Source: Diphasiastrum complanatum
Taxonomy: Eukaryota > Streptophyta > Lycopodiopsida > Lycopodiales > Lycopodiaceae
NCBI GenBank assembly: GCA_029204225.1
Contig: CM055111.1
Coordinates: forward strand, 17,657,019 to 17,721,018
Direction of reading: 5' to 3'
DNA length: 64,000 bases
A program made the position numbers and the translations under genes. Positions within the stretch are counted from its first letter, which is position 1; each line of letters begins with the position of its first letter. The notes below the pieces were generated by a model that was not told where the DNA came from, did no database searches, and worked only from the letters and a program-made list of their open reading frames with translations. Below, one piece after another: positions 45,191-55,690 of this stretch.

Positions 45191-47145
45191 CTTTAGAAAA
45201 GTCCAAAAATATCTACTAAAGTCACCAATGCAAGTTCAATGCAAGTTCACAAACATCTTTGCTCCTCCATTACTCAAAGCACTCTTACAATGCACATCCA
45301 AATGTATTAAATGAAAATGCATCTTAGATGTTGAGCTAGATCTAATAATAAGACAAACTCTCTAACTTTGACATTGAACAAAGCTCACCAACTTGTTTCT
45401 TTGCCTTCAAACCACCATGGTTAGAACTTGAAGAAACATGAAGTTTATACCCACAAAGCATTGCTAGCTTATGAACCAGAACCTGCAGAAATACATGGGA
45501 ACTACCAACAGGCAAAAACTGTAGATAACCACAACTGCAATGCAAACGACTTTAAAAGAGTCTAGCCTATGGTCCAATGCGAAGTAAACCAAAGGCCACC
45601 GCCAAGCTGGAGCTTGCGGTCACCTATGAAACAAACACAAAGCAGTCCACAAAGGAAGCTGACTGAAGGCCACCACAAGGTTCACACTAACGATTTACAA
45701 TGTTTCACCCCTCTCGAAAAGATGAACCGCCCGAGCACCGCATAAGCCCCTATTGTGTTCTATCTACGGTTGCTTGTCAAAGGTCTCAGACTCCGAAGAA
45801 CCTTCACGACCGTAGAGACACCGCAAAGAAATGATTACGGTCACATACGACTCACAGATAGCTACAAAAGTGGCGGATCTTCATGACCTAAGTACCATGC
45901 AAGATCAACGAAGTACCAACATGGAGAACAGACTCCACGGACGACGACAACGACAATGCACAATTGGAAATCGCTAGAATGAGCTGAACCAATTTTTTGT
46001 AATCAAATGATTAGCATAAACTCCTTCTCTCTGTTCCTATATAAACAGGATGAACACGGGAGATGTGCTGGTTTTTTTTTTTAATGCGTCAGTGTTAGTC
46101 ACGAAGTAGCAGACACACATTGTCATACAAACAGATATAGAATGAGCAGTAGCTAGTTCCTCGTAAGAGAGAATACCTCTCTTGCGCCGACGTGCTGATC
46201 TGGAAAACAAACAGTGCCTGAAAATGTTGTTGTAAACAAAAAAAAAAAAAGTTGCAACATTCTATCTATGGTGTGTAATCTGTGAATGATTTTGATGCCT
46301 ATTTACAATGAATATATTTTCTCTGTTATCAAACATTATCTACTGTTCATAAACTTGTCGGTTCTTTTCTCGAAATTGGCTACTACGACATTCATGACTA
46401 GGGCTCTTTTAAATAACCGATTTCTCTGCATATACACCAGGTAACCATATATTAGTAAAACAACTTTGTACATGCAAAATTTTAGCACGGCTATGCCGAC
46501 TATTTTTTCAATTGGCTGAAAAGCCGCAAAACATTTTTATAGACCATTTTTCTACGGCCGCAAACTTTTCTCTAGCCTCATTAAGGCTGGGCTGGGACCT
46601 GTGAAAGTACAGTGTTTAAGGACCAAAAATGAATCTTAGAAGATCCACAAGAGAGATTATGTGCTTGCTTAACAATGCATAAAAAACTAGACAATAAATC
46701 TTGATCTGGATTAGCAATTTGACACATAACAAGTATGGATAATCAATAAACAAGATCAAAGACCCAAATCTGAGTCCAAACGTGTTTATTACAGGCTGTA
46801 GTACGGCCGATTTGGTTTCATTTGGATCACAAAAAATCAATGTACATAGTGAACCAGCTTGAGAGCCAATGAGCTCCAAAATTTTTTCTATCTTCTCACT
46901 ATAGGAGCTTGAAATACATAGCAATTTAATTTCTTCTTGAAGTTAGATGGATTTCCAGCATGTAATAAGGAAGTTAACTCACCCTTCTTGCCCTAAAATG
47001 AAACCCTAGCCTAGATCCTAGATCTAGCCTTGGAAACAATAATGTATCTATATACAATTCTAAGACCTGATCTTAACATCAGAAATGGATCATATTTAGG
47101 TTTAAAAAATGACTAATGAGCCCCTAAAGATAATGACATGATTTA

Positions 47146-48117
47146 TCACCATATCCAAGATAGAGCTTCTTTGATCTTGATCTTCTCCAAGATGAATTGA
47201 AGAGTCTTGATTCTTCCTTGCACCTTTGCACTTGATTTCTTCCATGTTGAGTGAAGATGCATGAACTTGAAACTTTCTCCTCCTTGATCTTGATGCTTCT
47301 CTTTGAAGGAAATCTGATGTCTCCATGTCTTGTGAAAGTCACATTGATCAAGATCACTAAACATGTACTTGCCACTATTACCAAGATTTATCATGCTAAA
47401 ATGACTAGTCCACAAACCATCAAAAGTAAGCATGATTTTCCTAATCTTGTTATTACAAGTGATCTTGAACTTCATGAGGCTACATACTTGCTTATGGATA
47501 TAAGTGTCCTTCAAGGATGTTTCACTTATTCTCATAAGAAGCTTACAATTTGCCTCTCCAAAAGAAAAAACACATGTTTCAAAACAATGAGTGATTAACT
47601 CATTGTTGCTCTTCCTAAATATGAGAGCACTCATTTGATCAAACAACCAATTTACTCTTAATTGGTTCATAGCAATTTTTAGATCACTAAGACATAAAAA
47701 CTTGTTCTCAAATGAGTCATTACACATCTTATCTTCAACTTCCTTCTTGATGAAGCCCTCAAGTTGCCTCATGTAGTTCTCATAGCATACCTCAGTATGC
47801 CCCATATAGATCTCATAGCAAAATGGTTCATCAAGCATTGAAGTAAGAAAAGTGTTGAAAGTGAATGGCTGAGAATCTTCCCCTTGATTACCTTTGCCAA
47901 GATAAGTGAGCCTTGAAGGCTTGGCCCTTGCCTTTGTGGATCTTCTTGGAGCACTTGACCTTTGAGGTGGATCCTCAAGATCTCCATCACTTCGTTGCTC
48001 CTCCTCAATCCTTGCAAGATCATTGACACCAAGGTTGTTGATCTCACTTTCATTCACACAAGATACTAGATGGATCCAAGCATCTCTTGTATAAACATCT
48101 AATAATGTTTCATGCAT
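47146..48117 (-). CDS. Chimeric frame: copia linker fused to unknown protein
   Basis: A 323-codon frame. Its first 100 residues are copia integrase tail and linker (GDLEDPPQRSSAPRRSTKAR, KPSRLTYLGKGNQGEDSQ). From FLTSMLDEPFCYEIYM on, where copia elements enter reverse transcriptase, the text is different: EGFIKKEVEDKMCNDSFENK, DQMSALIFRKSNNELITHCF, FSFGEANCKLLMRIS, DLDQCDFHKTWRHQISFK. No catalytic motif of reverse transcriptase or RNase H is present. The left arm keeps 227 codons of it open. The element may be a non-autonomous derivative in which pol was replaced. Function unknown. Confidence 0.5.
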   Translation of the reverse strand: MHETLLDVYTRDAWIHLVSCVNESEINNLGVNDLARIEEEQRSDGDLEDPPQRSSAPRRSTKARAKPSRLTYLGKGNQGEDSQPFTFNTFLTSMLDEPFCYEIYMGHTEVCYENYMRQLEGFIKKEVEDKMCNDSFENKFLCLSDLKIAMNQLRVNWLFDQMSALIFRKSNNELITHCFETCVFSFGEANCKLLMRISETSLKDTYIHKQVCSLMKFKITCNNKIRKIMLTFDGLWTSHFSMINLGNSGKYMFSDLDQCDFHKTWRHQISFKEKHQDQGGESFKFMHLHSTWKKSSAKVQGRIKTLQFILEKIKIKEALSWIW

Positions 48118-48229
48118 CTTATCATCACTACTTGGTACATGAGAAAAAGAGTTTACATTTGAATGATGATTTTCTCTTTTGCCATAGCAATTTTAGCATC
48201 CAACTTAAACAAACAAATTCGTCATGATG

Positions 48230-49406
48230 GAACAAACTCCATGCTTGAAGTGGACATCTAAAACATCATCTATTAGTTGTCCAACACTAAGCAAGCTCTT
48301 GGTAATTGATGGTACAAAAAGAACATTGTCTAGATCCATCCTTTTTCTAGATCCTAGACTTAATGAGATGATACCAATACCATCTATCTTACATTCTTGA
48401 TCATTTGCTAAAGAAACAAAATTATTAGCACATTGAAAGAGTGTAAGGTTGAGAATGTGTCCTTTTGGAAAGTCATGTGGGAGCTAGCCGCACTATCAAT
48501 CTACCAAGGTCCTTTGAGTTGCTTTTGCTTGTTGGAGTGGATGTAGATGCCATCAAAGATGAGATCTCCTCATCTCCATCCTCTTCATATGCAAGGTTCT
48601 CTTGTTTTTCCTCCTCTTTTTTTGCTCTTAGCTTCTTGTAGCATTCGGATGCATAATCTCCCTTCTTTCCACAAAAGAAGCATTTTTGCTTTGACTTGTC
48701 CTTTGAGCTTGATACATCATCCTCTTCTTTGGCCTCTGTGGGATGCTTCTTCTTTCCATTGGTCTTCTTTTTGCTCTTGAATGAGAAATTGGCTTTCTCA
48801 TCTCCATCCTGCAAAGACAATGAACTCATTCTTGCCTTGCATCCTACACTCTTCAGCCACTAATACACTGTGAAGTTTTTCTATAGTTGGCAAAGTGTCT
48901 TGGATGGCAAAACTTGGACAAAATTTGCAAAGTCATCTCCTAGACCATTAAGAAAAATTTTTACAAGCTCTCCATCATGAATCTTCTCTCCAATGGAAGC
49001 CAACTCCCTATTTAGAGACTTGATTCTAAGCACATAATCTTGTGCACTCTCCTTGCTTCTCCTCATGCTTTGCAAAATCTGATTTTTAAGCATAAGAACT
49101 CTAGAAGTGTTGTAGACTCATAGATTGATTTTAAAGACTCCCAAGCCTCTTTAGCACTTTTACATGACGATACTTCCCTCAACAAATCATTGCTCACATT
49201 CATCTTCAAACAATGAAGTGCAAGCCTAGATCTCTCCTTGTATCTAGCTAACACATGTGCACCTAGAGGTTCATCTTCATCTTCAATCAAGACTCATAAA
49301 GGTCTTGGAGCACCAAGAGTGACTCCATCCTAACCTTCCAAATAGCATAATTTGTAGAATTCAATCTCTCACTAGCTTCTAGAAGGTATGCTCCAGTAGA
49401 TCCCAT
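48230..49406 (-). pseudogene. Copia gag and protease start, right arm only
   Basis: Gag begins at ATG 49406 (MGSTGAYLLEASERLNSTNY, then WKVRMESLLVLQDL), with stops near 49290 and 49090. Capsid-like text follows: NDLLREVSSCKSAKEAWESL and QSMRRSKESAQDYVLRIKSL. The zinc knuckle CFFCGKKGDYASEC has Asp where His is required, so it is probably non-functional. A protease remnant (the LGRLIVRLAPT frame at 48480) has lost its DSG motif to a frameshift. The whole block is missing from the left arm. Confidence 0.82.
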
Positions 49407-49973
49407 CTTACTAGTGACTTCTACAAACAAGAAATTGATTTGATTGACTTGAAACTCACAAAGGTCTCACACTTGCAGAGTTTCACTCAAATTTGATTTC
49501 TAATCCAAAAAATGGACTTATAATCATAGTTCTATCACTCTTCACAAAGCTGGAATGAAGAAAAGATGAAGTGAAAACTACTTTCAAACAAATCTTGCCA
49601 AGAAATGGATTTGATTGTCTCTAGAATCTCACAAAGGTCTCTTTCTTGTAGTGTTTCACTCAAATTAGATTTCTAATCCAACAAATGGACTTATAATTTG
49701 AGTTCTAGCACTCTCTCTCAAAGTTGGAATGAAGATAAGATGATGTGAAATCTACTTACAATCAAATCTTGCCAATTTTAGCTATTTTTGGACAAAAAAA
49801 AAGACTTAATCTCTTCCTTCCTTCTTGGTGTACTTTCAAGACCTGTTTTTAACCTTAATAGAACTTGAACTCAACCTAGATTAATTAGATTCCATGAAAC
49901 AAATTCAAATCTAATCAATGGCAAATGATCTTGGTAGATTATCCTAGTATGTCCACCAAAAATTACACCAACA
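49407..49973 (-). repeat. Leader and possible LTR start of the right-arm element
   Basis: Two diverged tandem units of about 180 bp (49430-49610 and 49611-49770) share cacaaaggtct, tttcactcaaa, gatttctaatcca and atggacttataat. Further out, TGTTGGTGTAATTTTTGG begins on minus at 49973 and may be the LTR edge. No primer binding site of the TGGTATCAGAGC kind was found. Confidence 0.55.
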
Positions 49974-50036
49974 GCTCACAAATTGAATTTACAGTGACCA
50001 AATGAATGTAGTGCATTTAATGTTGCTAGTGCCCAC

Positions 50037-50414
50037 CATTAGAGAAGTTTTCAGTTCCAAAAAGACTCTTTAAGAATTCGTGCAAGATGCCTTTGTTAGT
50101 ATTAAAATATTATAGCACTAATACTTTTGACTTGCCATAACTTTTTAATCGTAGCTCAAAAGTATGTCATCTAACATATCATTGGAAAGCCCTTGTTAAG
50201 AGCTTTCCAGTGCACCAAACCTTGCTAAATTCGGACTCATCACTAAAAAGTTATGCCATTTTTAGTATAGAATCAAAATGTGGACTCAAAAAGTTACATT
50301 ATGTAGATTTCAAATTTGAGTGTTTTGATTGGTCCGTTTGTAAGAAAAATTTAAGAAAAAATAGAAAAAGAATCTTTACAAAGGGTCTTTTTTGGATTTA
50401 GAACTCCTCTAATG
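50037..50414 (+). mobile_element. 378-bp TIR insertion (MITE-like)
   Basis: Ends are CATTAGAGAAGTTTTCAG on the left and CTAAATCC... reading CATTAGAGGAGTTC on the right complement. The left arm shows the empty site: gtgcccac joined directly to atgtggg. So this is a clean insertion here or a precise excision there. There is no coding sequence. The ends match those of the element at 34638-36459. A target duplication is not seen. Confidence 0.75.
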
Positions 50415-50449
50415 ATGTGGGAACAGTACAAAATTTGATCCTAAAGAAG

Positions 50450-50760
50450 TTTGGGATCAATTCCTACCACCTCAAAAGTTTTTTGAAGAATTTAAGTCTT
50501 GCGCTTTGGCAAATTCTGTACGAGCTCAAAAGTCAATTTCATTTGAAGGGCGTCTAAGAATCTTTCTGCTTGCAATGTGGGGTAATCATCAATTTTTGAA
50601 ATGCATTGGGAGATTTTCTCATTAGCATAAGTAATATCAATGTTGGCCTCCTGATTTTGGCACTCGGACAATTCTCGTATCGTCTTCATGTTGTTTCTGA
50701 CAGTTGTTGTAATGACATGGAGACAAATTATCAATGTAGCATCTTATGCAATATATTCTA
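50450..50760 (-). pseudogene. Unrecognised coding scrap, right-arm copy
   Basis: The minus frame 50734-50492 encodes NNMKTIRELSECQNQEAN, ISKIDDYPTLQAERFLDALQ and KLTFELVQNLPKRK, ending at a stop followed by the same ILQKTFEVVGIDPKLL text seen on the left arm. Helical and charged. Not identified. Confidence 0.35.
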
Positions 50761-51029
50761 GTCGAATATTCTAATTGGGGAAACTAGGTTGTCCTGAGAA
50801 AGTATTAAGTTCAAGACAGTCTTATATCAGGAACAATTGAGTCCCATATGTGCAAATTTTGCATATCGTTATGTAGAATTTAGAAACGAGGGCCATATGT
50901 TGCTTGCACCGATACTTTTGAAATTCGAAAGTCACTCAGAGATAGCTTAGAGTACGCAGCTTCGATCCACACTTGTTGTACTCATTTACATATGTTTCGT
51001 TTTCATACTGAATCAATCTATCTTCTTAT

Positions 51030-51400
51030 TGCGTTCAGGTTCATAAAACTTTTGGATGCATTTGCTATATCAATATCACTCTTGATGATAGGACAAAGGA
51101 GGATCCATCTTCAAGAAACGATATTTTTGTTGGTTAAAGTGAGGTGAGCAAGGCTTACAAAAATTTGATTCCTTCAACTAAGAAAGTGGTCATTGGAAGA
51201 GATGTCATTTTTTATGAGGAAAACTTTCCAAAAGTGTCTTCAAGTGGTGGTGTGTATGTTGGATCTAACATTCTTGATGATACTTGGGATGTTGATGTTG
51301 AAGAGCCTACTGCAAATCAAAAGCCAAGGAGGACATCAAGGCAAAGGCAACAACCTTTAAGACTCACTTATGATGAAAAAGGTAAGCAACTTGACTTCTT
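51030..51400 (+). pseudogene. Copia integrase-tail fragment
   Basis: The text HKTFGCICYINITLDDRTKE, then SEVSKAYKNLIPSTKKVVIG and RRTSRQRQQPLRLTYDEKGK, matches the integrase tail and linker of the intact element at 1-3012 (residues encoded at about 690-1010 there). One in-frame stop lies in the FVG(Y)SEV segment. The fragment begins after cgttcag and is a short insertion of that family. Confidence 0.85.
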
Positions 51401-51479
51401 TCACAAGCACAGGCTCTTCCAGCGGGCTACTAAACATCCAATCTTTTTCTTGCTAAAAAAGAAAGTTCATAGTGGTGTG

Positions 51480-52911
51480 AGTTGGATATAGTTGTTTATT
51501 GTGGTCAAGACCACAAATACTCAAACCTTGGTTGTTATATTGTTGAAATGTAAGGGCCTTGTACTTCATGTGTAAACTTGGTGAACTATTTACAAATTCT
51601 ATTCTACGGGCCCACATGTTCAGAACTCAAAATAAAAATGAAAGGGAAAGGCCCTTCTTTTACCAATCTATCAATGCGAAAACTCCAATCTAAATAAAAA
51701 AAGTGTAGTGGATTATGTGAAACCTCTTCTTTCTTTTATCTTAATCTCAGTTTTAACTTTTTAATAAAGAGAATGGTGCTGCCTCCACGACAGAATTTGT
51801 GGGAGCATAATTATGGCAAAATCTTTTTACATGCACCAAATTTTACCTTATTACATGCACCTTCCGCTCGAAAGGTGTAGGTACAAAAATTTTTACAACA
51901 AAAGGAACATTGAAAAAAAAAAAAGTAAAAACAAAAATTATGGTCGGGAAGGATGCCTCCTTGGGGCATTCCACCCTAGGAAAGGTGAATGTCCTCGAAG
52001 GGCAAACCCCCCCTCCCCCCCCCCCAAATCAACCATTGGAAAGGGTTTTCAAATCAAGTTTCTAGAATGACAAGGGACCGTGCTCAAATTGATCAGAAAA
52101 GGAGTTTGATCAGGCTAGAAACATGCTGGGAAGGCGCAGCCGTGCAGAGAAGGTGGAGACAGATCGCGGGCCAATCGCACGCCCTCACTCAAGTGGGTAT
52201 TTAGTGCACGAAAGTGCCTACCGGCTATGTGGAGGTCCATCGATGCCCATAAGGATTAAGAGCCATAGAATTGAGTTCCATCGTGATGGACGATGTTGAT
52301 TAAAGAGCCTGAGGAGGAACGTGAATCGTTGGATCCAAGATAGCCATTGGATTGCTTTGGAACCATTTTAAACTTCAAATAAAGGGGCTTGAAGGGCAAA
52401 GTGAACTTCAACTTCTTTGAAAATCTTTACTTTGAAACTGGAGTTGGGTCCGAATTTTCTTGAAGGTTGAAGTTTCTTCAAGCTGAAAAAATAGTTCAAA
52501 AACTAGAAAAATCTTTATTTTCTAGTCCTTAAGCCTATTTGACTCAAACGAAAGGCTATAACCTCCAAACAAAGGGCACCCGGACTGTACCTGCAAGTAC
52601 GGTATTGCAAAACAGAGTGATTGCAGTGGAGAAAGTGTTCGGAGTGCACCAAAAGTGATTTCACCATTCCATTGGGCATGTAGTTGGGAGCTGGCAACAA
52701 AGTGCATTTCGGAAGGCGACGCCGATTTGGCTTTCAATTTGGCAAAAAACCAGTAAGTGGCCTGATAAGGAGAAAATAACAGGTCATTATCTTCAATTTC
52801 TGACATCACAGTTGGCCTCGGCATACAGCTTTTAGCAACTCGACATACAACTTTTAGCCTACGGTTGAAGTTTCAAGCAGTTTTGCGATGGCAAACATGG
52901 GAGAGTAACTG
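51480..52911 (+). other. No recognisable gene; poly-C run at 52009-52025
   Basis: Short frames on both strands, such as 52522-52824 on minus (NDLLFSPYQATYWFFAKLKA, then LHAQWNGEITFGALRTL), look protein-like but match nothing I know. A cytosine-rich run lies at 52009-52025. The rest is unassigned. Confidence 0.25.
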
Positions 52912-53711
52912 TAACGCAAATTCTCCACAGTTTTCTACCTATTATGAAATTAGAGTTTTGATTAACAAAGAGATAATTAAGTCCATATCGAAGGCAATTT
53001 TTTGAAATAACAATGTTCACAATATCACAACTTTTTTTGCACATATCCTTTCATACAAAAATTTGTGCAAATTGTCACTACAATTTTTTGAAATTTTAAA
53101 ATAAACAAAACACTTCTCGCTTATTTGACAGTAGGGAAGGGCCTTTCTTTATGCCTAGGCGGAAGAGCATTGCAAAACTCCTCTCCACCCCAAAAAAAAT
53201 CTCCATACCATAACAATATAAATACTTTAAAATAACCATGCTTGTACAAAACTTACTTGTAATAGAAAAGCATAAATGTAGCATAAACTCTGATGCTAAA
53301 AAGACGTATGCTTCACAAAAAGACTCAATTAGTTGGTGTGAACACGTCTTGCTGGGAATGAAAGCAATGGATAACCTCTTGTGACATTTTCTCTGTTATT
53401 CTCGTGCATTATTCTTAATCTCGTTTTGTTAAAATCTTAAAGTTAGAGCTAAGTAGGGCTATGATTCGGCTCGGCACAATTCTGTACAGCGTGTAAACAA
53501 GTTTGATAGATTATAAATGGATTGAAGGAGAGAACTGCTCTTTGTTGAGATTCAACATCACTGCCTTACTCAGAACTCCATACCGACATTGTTGGACACC
53601 CATCATCTTATTATTGTTTACGAATATGGCAGGCTCTTATAACTTTGGTTGTGCCTAGAGGGGATTGACTACAGAGTTCAGGTTAACCTATGATAGAGTA
53701 GAAAATTGGAT
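52912..53711 (+). repeat. Direct duplicate, copy B (matches 14716-15364)
   Basis: This is the longer copy, holding a segment of about 165 bases (53326-53490, aattagttgg to ctgtacagc) absent from copy A exactly between aaaaagactc and gtgtaaacaag. The sharp edges suggest an insertion here or a deletion there. Confidence 0.85.
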
Positions 53712-53719
53712 CTTGAATC

Positions 53720-54330
53720 TTTCCTGGATTTGCTTAAAAACAATATCTGTCTAGATGGCCTTCTCTGATGTATCTTTAGCTAGCTCATCCATCTGCGTAG
53801 ATAGGTCTTGGCGTTGGACATGTTCTTTATCTTCAAAATTCTGGATTTGGCTTGATTGAAACTTAGCCTCTTCCAGTTCTTCTTTCAATTTCTCATATGA
53901 AACTATCTAGGGTTGCAAATATTGCAGTTTGAAGGTCTGGATAAATTTTTCTTGAATACCTTTCCAAGTTGCTGGGTCGATCCTGTATCTCCCATGAGAT
54001 ACACAAGCTCCCAATGTGACTTTGGCACTTATCCGCCATAGAATTGTCTCTTCGGCTTGTTTCTTATAGATTTGGTTGTCTTTCCTCAGCAGAGTCTATA
54101 GAATTCTACAGCTAGGCAACAGAGTCCTGAAGCTGCTTTGATTTGCTTGGGCACTCTCCTTGTCGGTAATGGCATTGCTGAGTTTGTCGCTCAGCTCCTC
54201 ATTACTACTCTACAAAGTAGCTCGTGCAACATCTGACTCAGAGCTCAGAAAGACACGGGGTCTCTTGGCTCGAAAGCGATATTGCACAGTAGGCGGTATC
54301 GGACTCGAGCACACTATGAGAGGGCAGAAG
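53720..54330 (-). pseudogene. Decayed coiled-coil coding region
   Basis: On minus a protein-like reading with several stops runs from about 54320 to 53720: SNEELSDKLSNAITDKES, RKDNQIYKKQAEETILWRIS, RYRIDPATWKGIQEKFIQTF and YEKLKEELEEAKFQSSQIQN. Heptad-like spacing of hydrophobic residues suggests a coiled coil, as in some gag or scaffold proteins. Its start faces the G-box block; a TATA-like tatatataag lies on minus at about 54423. Not identified. Confidence 0.4.
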
Positions 54331-54439
54331 CTTGAAAGATGAAAGAGCGTACTTGAGAGCGATATCGGGAGCTAAAAGCGAAAATTTTGTGAAAAAAAAT
54401 GAAAATTTCGAGGACTTATATATACGAAAGTTTTGCAGG

Positions 54440-55690
54440 TGTAAAAAGACAACCGAGACACGTGTCGTCAGATGATTAGACCACGTGGAATGTCCGTACT
54501 AGCAATGATGAGCCAAGTATGAGGCCACGTGGGCTGAGACACATGTGCGAATCCCTAATCGACACATGTCATTCACGCACGTGACATATGTTAGATCAAT
54601 CATACTAGGTACGACGCATTTATTTTGGCTAATCACAAGTTGATACGTGTTCCTTCGCCAGTCCTCCACACGTGCAATTTTTTTTTATAAATATGTCTTT
54701 TTGGGCTCGGATTTTCACGCAAATTCATGATTGCATTGCCGGATATCGATTTCAAACGCGTCGCTTGCTCTCATTACATCTTGTTGGCTAATATGTGCTT
54801 GGATCCGATACTACATCGTCCGATATCGCATTCGAGTGCGTCTTGCAACCCTTTTCTTTTCTGCTCGTTTTCCTTGCGCTTGGATCCGATACTCCAACTT
54901 CAAATATCTCTCTTGAGCGCAAGTTGATTTGATGTGCTTGTCGGACCTAGGGTTTGCGCCTGAGAGCGATATTTGGAACTTCAGTTCTGTTATTTTTGTT
55001 TAAAATGCTAATTTTGAATCTAGTTTGCTTTCTTTTTTAATGAATTTTCGCTAATTTTTGCATGTGTGAAAAGACGGCCAAGACACGTGTCGTCAGATGA
55101 CTAGACCACGTGGAAATTCCGTATTGATAATGATGACCCAATTATGGGGACACGTGGGCTGAGACACGTGCGCGAATCCCTTATCGACGCATGTCATTCT
55201 CGCACGTGACAGATGTCAGATCAATCATTCAAAGTACGACGCTTTATTTTGGCCAATCACATGTCGACACGTGTTCCTTCGCCACTCCTCCACACGTGCA
55301 AATATTTTAATATGAATAGGTCTTTTTCGACTCGGATTTTCACGCAAATTTATGATTGCTTTGCCGGATACTGATTTCAAGCACGCCGCTTCCTCTCATT
55401 ACGTCTCGTTGACTATTATGCGTCTGGATCTGATATTGCATCCTCTAGTATCGCATTCAAGTGCGTTTTGTATCCCTTTTCTTTCTTGCTCGTTGTTCTT
55501 GCGCTCGGATCCAATACTCCAGCTTCCAATATCTCTCTCGAGCGCACGTTGCCTTGACGTGCTTGTCTGACCTGGGGTTTGCGTCTGAGAGTGATATTTG
55601 AAACTTCAGTTCTATTATTTTTGTTTAGAATGTCTAATTTTGAATCCAGTTTGCTTTCTTTATTTAATGAATTTGGTAATACTGATAGGT
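54440..55690 (+). promoter_or_regulatory. 625-bp tandem regulatory block with G-box array
   Basis: Two copies offset by 625 bp (54440-55064 and 55065-55690). Copy 1 has five CACGTG motifs plus TACGTG, copy 2 has seven, all within about 250 bp of each copy's start. A CCAAT-type motif (ggccaatcac in copy 2) and a TATA box (tataaata, 54686-54693; degenerate in copy 2) follow in promoter order. CACGTG is the core bound by plant bZIP and bHLH factors. Each copy ends with the start of the downstream frame (atg(t)ctaattttgaatc), so promoter and first codons were duplicated together. It may serve both the plus-strand gene and the minus-strand frame. Confidence 0.75.

Larger units (their letters stand above)
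44140..50931 (-). repeat. Right arm of the large inverted duplication
   Basis: Reverse complement of 18160-22953 with two extra parts: about 1.59 kb of gag and protease (47977-49563) and a 378-bp insertion (50037-50414). Identity by eye is high throughout. The arms are about 21.2 kb apart. In this copy gag is retained, so it is the more complete version of the composite. Confidence 0.93.
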
